From contig NZ_JAHUTN010000001.1 of assembly GCF_019209935.1 (NCBI RefSeq), positions 310,001-374,000 on the forward strand: a stretch of 64,000 nucleotides of DNA, in the 5' to 3' direction. The stretch is from Corynebacterium sp. TAE3-ERU16. Its GTDB lineage: Bacteria; Actinomycetota; Actinomycetes; Mycobacteriales; Mycobacteriaceae. The notes below the pieces were generated by a model that ran no database searches, had not been told where the DNA came from, and saw only the letters and a program-made list of their open reading frames with translations. A program made the translations under genes and the position numbers. This document shows, piece by piece, positions 39,531 to 48,440 of the stretch; the stretch's first letter is position 1, and each line of letters opens with the position of its first letter.

Positions 39531-39555
39531 GCGTACGCCGGTGCACGGTGTACGC
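39531..39555. promoter_or_regulatory. 25-base palindrome, candidate TetR operator
   Basis: GCGTAC (39531-39536) and GTACGC (39550-39555) are inverted; inside them CCG and CGG are also paired around GTGCA. It ends 26 bases before the TetR-family ATG, the usual place for an autoregulatory operator. Confidence 0.55.
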
Positions 39556-39581
39556 CACTTCATCTGGAAAGGACCACGGGA

Positions 39582-40322
39582 ATGAATCGTCCCCCCGCCG
39601 ACACCGAAACCTCCGGCACGACCGCGGACCAGGTCGTCGCCGTCGCGATGGAGAGCTTCGCCCGACACGGTTTCGAGGACACCCGGTTGGAGGCGATAGC
39701 ACAGGAATCGGGCATGTCCAAGCGGATGATTCACTATCATTTCGGGGACAAGCGGAACCTCTACGTGCAGGCTCTCCTCCGGGCCGTCACCCTCATCCGG
39801 CCCGACTCCAGCGACATGGAGGTGCCCTCCACCGTCCCCGTCGACGGCATCCGCAAGGTGGTCGAGGTGATCTGCCGGCGGATGTTCGCCGAGCCGGCCG
39901 CCGCCCGGCTGATCCTCATGGAGAACCTGTTCGGCCACGCCGACGTCACCGCGGCGTCGCCGCTCGCCGACCAGTCGGCCGTGCTGCTCGCCCTGGACCG
40001 GCTGCTGATGCGTGGTCAGGATGCCGGGGCCTTCCGCCCGGGGATCTCGGCGCTGGACATCTACACCATCATCTCGTCCCTGTGTGCCTTCCGCACCTCC
40101 AACCGGGACACCTACCTCAACCTGTACGACGTCGATCTGGCGGACGGGACGAACACCGCGGGCCTCGAACGCCTCGCCGTCGACACCGTGCTGTCCTTCC
40201 TCACCTCGAACATGTCCGGGGCGGGGACGATGAGCTACCTGTCGGTCGGCACCCGGGAATTCTCCGACGAGCACGACCCCGGATCATCGAGCATCTACGG
40301 CGAGACCGACGACACCCTCTGA
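39582..40322 (+). CDS. TetR-family transcriptional regulator
   Basis: 246 residues. The HTH domain is at residues 14-60 (VAMESFARHGFEDTRLEAIA, then GMSKRMIHYHFGDKRNLY). The C-terminal ligand domain is helical with no obvious ligand; the last 40 residues are polar and Ser/Asp-rich. The ATG has GGAAAGGA upstream. A palindrome just before the gene suggests self-repression. Targets are unknown; mdh, divergently transcribed, is a candidate. Confidence 0.88.
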   Translation: MNRPPADTETSGTTADQVVAVAMESFARHGFEDTRLEAIAQESGMSKRMIHYHFGDKRNLYVQALLRAVTLIRPDSSDMEVPSTVPVDGIRKVVEVICRRMFAEPAAARLILMENLFGHADVTAASPLADQSAVLLALDRLLMRGQDAGAFRPGISALDIYTIISSLCAFRTSNRDTYLNLYDVDLADGTNTAGLERLAVDTVLSFLTSNMSGAGTMSYLSVGTREFSDEHDPGSSSIYGETDDTL

Positions 40323-40343
40323 ATCGACCTCAACGCGCGGGAA

Positions 40344-40376
40344 AGGGCCGCCACGGTGATTGATCGTGGCGGCCCT
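40344..40376. terminator. Bidirectional terminator between TetR gene and clpX
   Basis: A perfect 12-base stem (40344-40355 with 40365-40376) with a nine-base loop. On the minus strand TTT follows, ending clpX; on the plus strand it ends the TetR gene. Confidence 0.7.
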
Positions 40377-40396
40377 GTCCCACTTCTGTCAGCGGT

Positions 40397-41671
<1,275 letters not shown>

Positions 41672-41812
41672 GGCCTTCGGGTAGTCACTCGCCTTCTTGA
41701 GCCGGGGCGCACGGGGTGACCGTGCACATTGGATCCGTCCGCCCCACTCTAGTACCCGGTCCCCGCCCCCATGTCCGAGGCGCGGCCGGGTATCCGTACG
41801 AAATATTCGTTG

Positions 41813-42445
41813 CTAGAGCTGCTTCGACAGCTTCCGGTAGTCGAAGACCTGGTCGATCAGCCCGTACTCGACGGCCTCGGGAGCGGTCAGGATCTTGTCC
41901 CGGTCGGTGTCGATGCGGATCTGTTCCGCGGAGCGGCCCGTGTGCTCGGCGAGGGTGGTCTCCATCAGGGTGCGCATCCGCTCGATCTCCCGGGCCTGGA
42001 TCTCCAGGTCGGAGACCTGGCCCTGCACGCCACCCGTCGCGGGCTGGTGGATCAGGATCCGGGCGTTCGGCAGGGCGGCGCGCTTACCGGGCGAACCGGC
42101 CGCGAGCAGCACCGCCGCGGCGGAGGCCGCCTGGCCCAGACACACGGTCTGCACGTCGGGGCGGACGTACTGCATCGTGTCGTAGATGGCCATCAGCGAG
42201 GTGAAGGAACCGCCCGGCGAGTTGATGTACATGGTGATGTCCCGGTCGGGGTCCTGCCCCTCGAGGACCAGGAGCTGCGCCATGATGTCATTCGCCGAGG
42301 CGTCGTCCACCTGCGTCCCGAGGAAGATGATGCGCTCCTCGAACAGTTTGTTGTAGGGGTTGGATTCCTTCGCGCCGTAGGCCGAGTGCTCCACGAAGCT
42401 GGGCAGCACATAGCGGGCGGAGGGCATCTGCATTCCGTTGCTCAT
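41813..42445 (-). CDS. clpP2: ATP-dependent Clp protease proteolytic subunit 2
   Basis: 210 residues. Serine protease triad in ClpP contexts: Ser in [15 protein letters not shown], His in [10 protein letters not shown] and Asp in the [10 protein letters not shown] segment. Actinobacteria carry two ClpPs that form a mixed tetradecamer; this paralogue is second in the pair, 39 bases after clpP1, and matches ClpP2. Confidence 0.95.
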   Translation of the reverse strand: MSNGMQMPSARYVLPSFVEHSAYGAKESNPYNKLFEERIIFLGTQVDDASANDIMAQLLVLEGQDPDRDITMYINSPGGSFTSLMAIYDTMQYVRPDVQTVCLGQAASAAAVLLAAGSPGKRAALPNARILIHQPATGGVQGQVSDLEIQAREIERMRTLMETTLAEHTGRSAEQIRIDTDRDKILTAPEAVEYGLIDQVFDYRKLSKQL

Positions 42446-42484
42446 AACTCTTGTTGTCTCCTGGGTATCCCGGTGTGTGCCGGA

Positions 42485-43084
42485 CTAGTTGGCGATGGAA
42501 CCGTTTGCGGCGGTGATGACGTGATCGACGAAACCGTAGTCCTTCGCCTGTTCCGCGGTGAACCACCGGTCGCGGTCCGAGTCCTCGGTGATCTGCTCGA
42601 CCGTCTGCCCGGTGTGCTCGGCGATGAGCTCGGCCATCTCGCGCTTCGTGTACGCGAACTGTTCGGCCTGGATCGCGATGTCGGCGGCGGTGCCCCCGAC
42701 GCCCGCGGAGGGCTGGTGCATCATGATGCGGGCGTGCGGGAGGGCGAAGCGCTTCCCCTTCGTTCCCGCGGAGAGCAGGAACTGGCCCATCGATGCGGCG
42801 AGACCCATGCCGTAGGTCGCGATGTCGCACGGCGCGTACTTCATCGTGTCGTAGATGGCCATGCCCGCGGTGACGGAACCACCCGGGGAGTTGATGTAGA
42901 GCGAGATGTCGCGGCTCGGGTCCTCGGCGCTCAGGAGGAGAATCTGGGCGCAGAGCTTGTTGGCGATCTCGTCGTCCACCTGGCTCCCCAGGAAGATGAT
43001 GCGCTCGCGGAGCAGACGCTCGTAGACCGAATCGCTCAGGTTGAGCCCGCTGGTGGGGGCCGCCATCCGGGTGGTGTCAGTCAT
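42485..43084 (-). CDS. clpP1: ATP-dependent Clp protease proteolytic subunit 1
   Basis: 199 residues. Ser in [16 protein letters not shown], His in IMMHQPSAG and Asp in [10 protein letters not shown] form the triad. It is the first gene of the clpP1-clpP2 operon. The start [10 protein letters not shown] at 43084 is chosen over the frame limit 43168. The region upstream holds a perfect palindrome that may be a regulator site. Confidence 0.95.
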   Translation of the reverse strand: MTDTTRMAAPTSGLNLSDSVYERLLRERIIFLGSQVDDEIANKLCAQILLLSAEDPSRDISLYINSPGGSVTAGMAIYDTMKYAPCDIATYGMGLAASMGQFLLSAGTKGKRFALPHARIMMHQPSAGVGGTAADIAIQAEQFAYTKREMAELIAEHTGQTVEQITEDSDRDRWFTAEQAKDYGFVDHVITAANGSIAN

Positions 43085-43198
43085 GGGTTCCAAAACCTGC
43101 CTTCTCGTCGCCGCCCCGGTGCGGGCGCCGCGGTGGAGTCCCGCGTCGCGGCTGTCCGGGGTGGACATACTGTGTGGTGACGTTGTCGATTGTTTTAC

Positions 43199-43214
43199 GT
43201 ACCCGCCAGGGTAC
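43199..43214. promoter_or_regulatory. Palindrome upstream of clpP1P2
   Basis: GTACCC, spacer GCCA, GGGTAC: a perfect six-base inverted repeat 115 bases before clpP1. clpP operons in corynebacteria are controlled by ClgR, but this site does not match the ClgR core (CGC-N5-GCG type), so the regulator is open. Confidence 0.4.
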
Positions 43215-43292
43215 CGCCGCGCGGGACGCTCACGCCGCTCTGTTCGCTGTCAGCTTTCCCGCGGGCCCCGCGGAGGCGTGGCCCGGTCGGAA

Positions 43293-43323
43293 AGAGCCCG
43301 GCCACCGGACGTGGTCGGGCTCT
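43293..43323 (-). terminator. Terminator of tig
   Basis: A 13-base stem (43293-43305 with 43311-43323) with one G-U pair and a five-base loop; on the minus strand it is followed by TTTCC. It lies 30 bases after the tig stop. Confidence 0.7.
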
Positions 43324-43352
43324 ATCACCGGCAGCCTGGCGCCGGAACGGTG

Positions 43353-44717
43353 CTACTCGGCGGACGTGTCGTCGGAATCCGCGGACTCCTCGACATCTTC
43401 CTCACCGAAGTACACGGAGGGGTCGATCTTGTTGCCCTCGGAATCGGCGACCGAGACCTCGCAGATCGCGGCGGCGAGCGCCTTGCCGCGGCGGACGTCG
43501 CTGAAGAGGTTGCCGATCTGACCGGCCTGCTGCAGCTGCTGGATGAACTGGTTCGGGTCCATGCCGTAGCGCTGCGCGGTGAAGATGATGTGCTCGGTCA
43601 TCTCCTCCTGGCTGACCTCGGGCTGGATCTTGTCGGCCAGAACATCGAGGAAGAGCTGGGTGCGGACGGCGTTCTCGGCCTGCTCGCGGGCGTCCCTGTC
43701 GAACTCCTCACGGGAGCTGCCCTCGAGCTTCAGCCGCTCGTTGAGCTTCTTCTCGTCCCCACCGAACTGGCTGACCAGCTGCTGGACCTGGTTGTTGACC
43801 TGCTCGTCGACGATGGACCCGGGCAGCGGGAACTCAGCCTTCTCGAGGGCCGCCTTGAGGACCTCGTCGCGGATCTCCGCCGCCTGCTGGGCCTTACCGC
43901 CCTCCTCCACGCGCTGGGCGAGGGACTCACGGAGTTCCTCCACGGTGTCGAACTCGGAGGCGAGCTGGGCGAACTCGTCGTCGACCTCGGGGAGCTCACG
44001 CTCCTTGACGCTGCCGACGGTGACCGTGACGAGGGCTTCCTTGCCCTCGTGCTCACCGGCGAGGAGCTTGGTGGTGAACTCGCGGGATTCGCCGATCTCC
44101 ATGCCGACGAGCGTCTCGTCGAGGCCCTCGATGAGCTCACCGGAGCCGACCTGGTGACTGAGGCCCTCGGTGGTCGCCTCGTCGATGGTCTCTCCGTCGA
44201 CGGTGGCCGAGAGGTCGACGGTGACGAAGTCGTTCTCGGTGACGGCGCGCTCGACGTTCTTCAGGGAACCGAAGCGCTCACGCAGCTTCTGCAGCTCGGC
44301 GTCGACCGCCTCCTCGTCGGTGGACAGCGGGGCGACCTCGACCGAGATGTCGGAGAAGTCCGGGAGGGTGATCTCGGGTCGGACATCGACCTCGGCGGTG
44401 AACTCGACGAGCTCCCCGTCCTCGATACGGGTCACGTCGACGACGGGCTGACCGATGACCTTGAGGTCGTTCTCCTCGACGGCGGCACCGTAACGGCTCG
44501 GGAGCATGTCGTTGACGACCTGCTCGAGCACCGGGCCACGGCCGACGCGGGCCTCGATCAGCTGACGCGGGGCCTTGCCCTTCCGGAAGCCCGGAATGGA
44601 CACCTGCTGCGCCAGTGCCTTGTATGCCTGGTCAAACTCCGGCTTGAGGTCCTCGAAGGGAACCTCGACGGTGATCTTGACGCGGGTGTCATTCAGCTGC
44701 TCGACGGAACTCTTCAC
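43353..44717 (-). CDS. tig: Trigger factor
   Basis: 454 residues in the usual three domains: ribosome-binding N domain with [17 protein letters not shown]-type prolyl isomerase domain in the middle (VNGE-type [20 protein letters not shown]) and helical C domain with an acidic end. It is the first chaperone to meet nascent chains. The GTG at 44717 has AGGAGAG upstream. Confidence 0.96.
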   Translation of the reverse strand: MKSSVEQLNDTRVKITVEVPFEDLKPEFDQAYKALAQQVSIPGFRKGKAPRQLIEARVGRGPVLEQVVNDMLPSRYGAAVEENDLKVIGQPVVDVTRIEDGELVEFTAEVDVRPEITLPDFSDISVEVAPLSTDEEAVDAELQKLRERFGSLKNVERAVTENDFVTVDLSATVDGETIDEATTEGLSHQVGSGELIEGLDETLVGMEIGESREFTTKLLAGEHEGKEALVTVTVGSVKERELPEVDDEFAQLASEFDTVEELRESLAQRVEEGGKAQQAAEIRDEVLKAALEKAEFPLPGSIVDEQVNNQVQQLVSQFGGDEKKLNERLKLEGSSREEFDRDAREQAENAVRTQLFLDVLADKIQPEVSQEEMTEHIIFTAQRYGMDPNQFIQQLQQAGQIGNLFSDVRRGKALAAAICEVSVADSEGNKIDPSVYFGEEDVEESADSDDTSAE

Positions 44718-44850
44718 GAGTCACTCTCCTGGAATAATGTTTGTATTGATTCGTCTGACGGGTTTCGCCACCACAGACCTCCGGCTGAAGACACCGGACA
44801 CAACCGTGTGGGCGATGTCCGTGCCGGATGCCTCGAGGTGAGGATCCCTG

Positions 44851-44924
44851 TCGGGGCAACAGGATTTGAACCTGCGACCCCCTGCTCCCAAAGCAGGTGC
44901 GCTACCAAGCTGCGCCATACCCCG
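44851..44924 (-). tRNA. tRNA-Pro (anticodon UGG)
   Basis: A complete 74-base cloverleaf on the minus strand: acceptor CGGGGTA paired with TGCCCCG, D stem GCGC/GCGC, anticodon stem CCTGC/GCAGG around TTTGGGA (anticodon TGG), T arm GCAGG-TTCAAAT-CCTGT and discriminator A. CCA is not encoded. It lies upstream of tig. Confidence 0.95.
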
Positions 44925-45620
44925 TAGTCACTGAAGCGACACGACCCTCGTCGGGCCGTTGCCAGTGCAGTCTACCGACTGGCGAGTGCACGGGTTCAAC
45001 AGACCCCCGTAGTTCATGTTCCCGCCGGTCTCAGCGCCGCCCGACGGCACATCCTCAGGCACCGACGGTCCACCCGTGCGGGCCGGAACCACCGGTCCCG
45101 TGGCAGCCCGAACACCGTGACACCGTCCGCCCGCCGCCGGCGTAGGCGGCACCAGACACGGTGTACGCCCCGTTTCCGGGGATGTTCCCGGGCCCTGCTC
45201 TCCCCCGGGAATTCCCGATCACGGACCCACAGATTTCACGGAGTCTGATTCACGGGAACGTCCGTGGGAACCGGGCCGATCACGACCCCATCTCAGAACA
45301 CCCGTTCCCCTCGGCACCGGTCCGACCGGAACCACCGGCCGGACCCCACACGACAGCGGCGGTGCCCCGCCCGCCCCGCCGACCGACACACCCCTGATCC
45401 GCGGCACCGGCCCCGCACCGGAACGAAGGCCCCTCGCCCGACCCGGGGCCCGACGGCGGGCGCCCGCAGCAGGTGTCCCGGGGACGTGGGGCGACCTCCC
45501 GGCGCACCGGCCACCTGGATCCGGGGGCAGTGGTCCCCGATCCAGCCCGACCTACCGGCCCATCCGTGCGCCCGTCCCAGTGTCGGTTGAACCGCCACAC
45601 ACTCCGGGCGGCCACATCGG
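44925..45620. other. Long intergenic region between two tRNA loci
   Basis: About 700 bases with no supportable gene. Frames on both strands (for example 45219-45643 minus) are Pro/Arg/Gly-rich, overlap each other and have no ribosome-binding site. The tRNA-Pro promoter should be near its right end of the tRNA at 44925-44980, but no clear boxes were found. Confidence 0.4.
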
Positions 45621-45665
45621 AAAAAGAAGGGCCCCGCCAGCATTCACGCTGGCGGGGGCCCTTCT
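45621..45665 (-). terminator. Terminator after the tRNA-Gly 3' end
   Basis: A 17-base arm starting at 45625 pairs with the arm ending at 45665, with one bulged base and a short loop. On the minus strand it ends in TTTTT (45625-45621), a classical intrinsic terminator. It begins four bases beyond the tRNA-Gly CCA end. Confidence 0.85.
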
Positions 45666-45668
45666 GTG

Positions 45669-45718
45669 TGGAGGGAACGACGGGAATCGAACCCGCGTCT
45701 TCAGCTTGGAAGTCTGAA
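45669..45718 (-). other. tRNA-Gly(UCC) 3' half, phage attachment site
   Basis: On the minus strand the sequence reads as a tRNA from the anticodon arm to the end: loop CTTCCAA (anticodon TCC), T arm GCGGG-TTCGATT-CCCGT, acceptor strand CGTTCCC, discriminator T and an encoded CCA. U73 and UCC indicate glycine. The matching acceptor 5' strand GGGAACG and a D arm are absent to the right, where the integrase begins; base 31 mismatches base 39. This is what integration within a tRNA gene leaves at the end that keeps only the 3' part; the rebuilt tRNA should lie beyond the right edge. Confidence 0.65.
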
Positions 45719-45775
45719 TACCGCGCGCCGGTACGCAGGCGTTTCACTGTTCACCTGCACCCTCCCCCCGTTCAT

Positions 45776-45791
45776 TGCGTATCACTACGCA
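45776..45791. promoter_or_regulatory. Candidate repressor operator upstream of int
   Basis: Dyad TGCG-TATCACTA-CGCA, 52 bases before the integrase ATG. Two further copies lie at 47496 and 51432. Direct repeats AGCTAGACCA (45810-45819) and AGCTAGATCA (45822-45831) follow and may be integrase or excisionase sites. Confidence 0.5.
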
Positions 45792-45842
45792 CATACGGCA
45801 CACTGTGATAGCTAGACCATCAGCTAGATCAGGAGGGCACTG

Positions 45843-47066
45843 ATGCGCACCCGGGACGTCGGACTCGGATCCCTGTACAAGACGAAACGCGGATACTGGA
45901 CCGCCGCGTTCACAGTCGGCTACGACGGTAAGGGTCGTCAGGTCCGCCGCACCGTCTCCGCCAAGACGCAGTCGCGTGTTCTCGAGAAGCGTCGCCAGCT
46001 TCTCCGGGAGCTCGAGGAGAGTTCGACGGCGCCGGAGAAGATCACCGTCGAGACGTGGATGCAGCGGTGGCTGGACACGACGGCGTTCGAGAAGCTGAAC
46101 CCCCGCGTCCTGGCGGACTACCGGTCGAAGAACCGGCTCTACATCACCCCCACCCTCGGGTCCTACCGGCTCCGGGATCTCGGGGCCGACGAGGTCCGGG
46201 AGCTCCACGCCGCGGCACGTCAGGCCGGCCTGTCGGATCGCACCGTGCAGATCGTCCACACCGTGCTGTCGACGGCGCTGTCTGATGCCGTCCGTGAGGG
46301 GAAGATCGACCAGAACCCGTGCGAGCGTGTCGGCCGCCCGCGGGCCCGGTCCCGGCAGCGTCAGGCCCTGTCGGTGATGCACGCCAGGAAGGTGATCATC
46401 GCGGCGTTCGAGGAGGAGGATCCGCTCGCGTCGATGTGGGCGTCGTTCCTGTTCCTCGGGGCACGGAAGGCGGAGCTGATCGGGTTGGAGTGGTCCCGGC
46501 TGGATCTTGAGTTCGCTGCGGTGGATCTGTCGTGGCAGGTGCAGTCGATCCCGTGGGCGCATGGCGAGGAGTGCGGGTGTGAGGCTGAGGTGAGGGCCGC
46601 GCGGTGCCCCAAGCGGAGGCACGCGGTGCCGCCGGGGTTCGAGTACCGGGAGCTGTATCGGTCGCGGTTGTGGACCCGGCCGAAGACGGTGACGTCGATG
46701 CGTGTGACGCCGATTCCGGCGCCGCTGGTCGCCGCGTTGACGGTCTACCGGGAGAAGCATGTGCCGAACCCGCACGGGCTGGTGTGGGCCGGGGCAGACG
46801 GCAGGCCGTTGATGGAGCGGGCGGTGTCCGCCGGGTGGCGTGAGGCGTGCCGCCGGGCCGGGGCCCCGCCGGTGGATCTGCACTCGGCGCGTCACACGAC
46901 GGCGACGCTCCTCCTCGAGTCTCAGGTGCCGCCGGAGGTCATCTCGCAGATCCTCGGGCACTCGTCGGTGATCTCGACGCGCCCGTATCTGCATGTGGGG
47001 CAGGCTCAGGCGACCGCGGCGATGGACGCCCTGGGGTCGTACCTCAGACTCCCCGGCCTTGAGTGA
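45843..47066 (+). CDS. int: Tyrosine recombinase, phage integrase
   Basis: 407 residues. An N-terminal AP2-like arm-binding part (SLYKTKRGYWTAAFTVGYDG) is followed by a SAM-like core-binding domain (residues about 70-160) and a catalytic domain with Arg in LGARKAEL, HSARHTTAT (H-x-x-R), LGHSS and the nucleophile Tyr in RPYLHVG. A Cys/His-rich insert (AHGEECGCEAEV, then RCPKRRH) inside the catalytic domain may bind zinc and is seen in some actinophage integrases. It sits 120 bases from the tRNA-Gly fragment. The ATG has AGGAGGG upstream. Confidence 0.95.
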   Translation: MRTRDVGLGSLYKTKRGYWTAAFTVGYDGKGRQVRRTVSAKTQSRVLEKRRQLLRELEESSTAPEKITVETWMQRWLDTTAFEKLNPRVLADYRSKNRLYITPTLGSYRLRDLGADEVRELHAAARQAGLSDRTVQIVHTVLSTALSDAVREGKIDQNPCERVGRPRARSRQRQALSVMHARKVIIAAFEEEDPLASMWASFLFLGARKAELIGLEWSRLDLEFAAVDLSWQVQSIPWAHGEECGCEAEVRAARCPKRRHAVPPGFEYRELYRSRLWTRPKTVTSMRVTPIPAPLVAALTVYREKHVPNPHGLVWAGADGRPLMERAVSAGWREACRRAGAPPVDLHSARHTTATLLLESQVPPEVISQILGHSSVISTRPYLHVGQAQATAAMDALGSYLRLPGLE

Positions 47067-47418
47067 TCCCCTCGATGTAGGCGTGAACGAGGCCAAGCTG
47101 GCGTTCAGATAGTGCGGAGAGCTGGATCTCCACCTGCTCCCGGAGGGTGATGCGGGGGGCGTTGTCCTCGTCGTATCCGGCGGCCGCTAGTACGGCCTGG
47201 GTGTCTGCCCCGACGGCGACCGCAGCTGAGACGAGGGCCTTCTCCGGGACGTTCGCCCTGACCGGTTCACCATCGACGCGCTTGTACCCGGATTCGATCT
47301 GACGCCACCAGGATTCGGAGATGCCGGCGCGTTGGGCGGCCTGTCGTTTGGACAGGCCGGTGTCCTCGCGGGCGGTTTGGATGATTCGCCCCGGCTCCCA
47401 CTGCTCAGTGATGGTCAT
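47044..47418 (-). CDS. XRE-type HTH protein, probable prophage repressor
   Basis: 124 residues. The HTH is at residues 8-45 (GRIIQTAREDTGLSKRQAAQ, then RAGISESWWRQIESG). The rest is helical. It is the only minus-strand gene of the element, is divergent from the excisionase-like gene, and its end overlaps int by 23 bases tail to tail. That layout is typical of an immunity repressor. No protease or cleavage domain is visible. A TAGTCT -10 box lies so close to the ATG that the mRNA should be leaderless. Confidence 0.8.
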   Translation of the reverse strand: MTITEQWEPGRIIQTAREDTGLSKRQAAQRAGISESWWRQIESGYKRVDGEPVRANVPEKALVSAAVAVGADTQAVLAAAGYDEDNAPRITLREQVEIQLSALSERQLGLVHAYIEGITQGRGV

Positions 47419-47424
47419 GCCCCC

Positions 47425-47430
47425 AGACTA
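47425..47430 (-). promoter_or_regulatory. -10 box of the repressor gene, leaderless
   Basis: TAGTCT on the minus strand (47430-47425) ends six bases before the ATG at 47418, with no ribosome-binding site. Leaderless repressor mRNA is known from lambda cI. Confidence 0.45.
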
Positions 47431-47472
47431 TCAACGGTCGTGGGGGTGCTCGGAGTGCGCGCGCGGCGTGTC

Positions 47473-47511
47473 ACACCCCCGAAAGGGGTGTACTCTGCGT
47501 TCCAGTACGCA
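47473..47511. promoter_or_regulatory. Divergent control region with candidate operator
   Basis: Within the 161-base gap between repressor and excisionase-like genes, a hairpin ACACCCC-CGAAA-GGGGTGT (47473-47491) abuts TACTCT (47491-47496), a possible -10 box, and overlaps the dyad TGCG-TTCCAGTA-CGCA (47496-47511). A larger inverted repeat CCAGTA...TACTGG spans 47502-47527, and TAGTAT at 47530-47535 may be a second -10 box. Confidence 0.5.
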
Positions 47512-47541
47512 CACTGCGCACTACTGGGCTAGTATCTGGGT

Positions 47542-47576
47542 GTGCCGCAGAACGCGGCACGATCCAGAAAGGAACC
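47542..47576 (+). promoter_or_regulatory. Leader hairpin plus AGAAAGGAACC site of the excisionase-like gene
   Basis: Stem GTGCCGC / GCGGCAC (loop AGAAC) at 47542-47560, then AGAAAGGAACC at 47566-47576, three bases before the ATG. It is one of five similar leader modules in the prophage. Confidence 0.5.
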
Positions 47577-47579
47577 GTC

Positions 47580-47801
47580 ATGGCACGAGCTGCAACTCTC
47601 GCCCCGCCGCCTATCGCGTACAGCGCTGCAGAAGCCGCGAAGGCCCTCGGAATCAGCCGAAACTACGTCTACCAGCTGCTTCGGGCCGGTGAGATCCAGT
47701 CGAAGCGCTCCGGCAAGCGGATCATCATCACCGTCGATGCCCTCCGCGAGTATGTCGAACGCCTCCCCGATTACGTGGACACCGTCGAACTCGCCAGCTA
47801 G
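47580..47801 (+). CDS. Excisionase-family / MerR-like HTH protein
   Basis: 73 residues. After a short Ala/Pro tail, YSAAEAAKALGISRNYVYQL and SGKRIIITVDALREYVERL form the winged HTH typical of small excisionase-type proteins, which bend DNA with integrase or regulate early genes. It is the first gene rightward from the repressor, so it could act as Xis or as a Cro-like switch; the sequence does not decide. Confidence 0.8.
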   Translation: MARAATLAPPPIAYSAAEAAKALGISRNYVYQLLRAGEIQSKRSGKRIIITVDALREYVERLPDYVDTVELAS

Positions 47802-47819
47802 ACCCCGCACACAGAAAGG

Positions 47820-47877
47820 GCCCGCCCCGGCGCTGCAACGCCATAGGTGGGGCGGGCTGCACGTTCAGAAAGGAACC
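47820..47877 (+). promoter_or_regulatory. Leader hairpin with CTGCAA loop plus AGAAAGGAACC
   Basis: An outer stem of nine pairs (47820-47828 with 47849-47857) encloses an inner hairpin GGCG-CTGCAA-CGCC (47829-47842). AGAAAGGAACC (47867-47877) follows, then ATG 47883. It may also terminate transcription from the preceding gene. Confidence 0.55.
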
Positions 47878-47882
47878 GAAAC

Positions 47883-48440
47883 ATGCATTCACCAGCGTAC
47901 ACCACAGATATGAAGTCCCGCGAGGTGCTCGAGAAGCTCATCCTGCAGCAGGCCGTCATCAAAGAACTGGTCAGGATCAACAAGGAGTGGAAGGCCGATC
48001 TCGCGGAGGTCATGCGGGACGGCGAATCGCTGCCCGTCACGAACGAGCGCGGCCTGAAACTCGGTACGTTCTCGAAGTCGCTGCCGAAGCCGAAGGCCCG
48101 CGTCGTGAAGGAGTCGGTGCTCCTCGAGGTGGCCGGTGAGGAGGACACCGAGTGGTACCTCCCCGAGATCAACCTGCAGGCCGCGGTGGACGTCGTGATG
48201 GAGCACGCCCCCGAGCTCATGAGCCTGCGACTGACTGAGGCCGCGCGGACCCGCATGGAGACTGACGCGATCAACCGGTGGAAGAAAACCGGCGAGCAGA
48301 CACCCGGTTTCGAGGTATCCGTCGGCGAGGGTTCACTGTCGGGCCGCCCGAACACAGATGCCGCCGAGGCCGCGGAGAACATCCTCGCCGGCATCACGTC
48401 CCTGCCCGCTCTCGAAGCAGGAGAGGGTGAGGACCAGTGA
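47883..48440 (+). CDS. Phage protein of unknown function, upstream of recombination ATPase
   Basis: 185 residues. The first 50 (MKSREVLEKLILQQAVIKEL and onward) are strongly helical and may form a coiled coil; the centre is basic and the C terminus Ala/Glu-rich. ATG 47883 sits six bases after AGAAAGGAACC; the in-frame start at 47847 is rejected because it lies in the leader hairpin. Its stop overlaps the next gene as GTGA, so it may work with the Sak4-like protein. No family was recognised. Confidence 0.7.
   Translation: MHSPAYTTDMKSREVLEKLILQQAVIKELVRINKEWKADLAEVMRDGESLPVTNERGLKLGTFSKSLPKPKARVVKESVLLEVAGEEDTEWYLPEINLQAAVDVVMEHAPELMSLRLTEAARTRMETDAINRWKKTGEQTPGFEVSVGEGSLSGRPNTDAAEAAENILAGITSLPALEAGEGEDQ

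Noticed and set aside
43199-43214. ClgR operator upstream of clpP1P2
   Set aside because: The palindrome present does not contain the CGC...GCG core expected for ClgR; kept only as an unassigned dyad.
45219-45643. Short overlapping frames between the two tRNA loci
   Set aside because: Pro/Arg/Gly-rich in several frames at once, no ribosome-binding site, no family-like segment.
45669-45765. A 97-base fold closed by GGAGGG/CCCTCC that could look like a selenocysteine-type or long-arm tRNA
   Set aside because: It needs five arms, the T arm would be three bases out of register with the acceptor stem, and the putative anticodon loop lacks U33. A phage junction in a tRNA-Gly explains it better.
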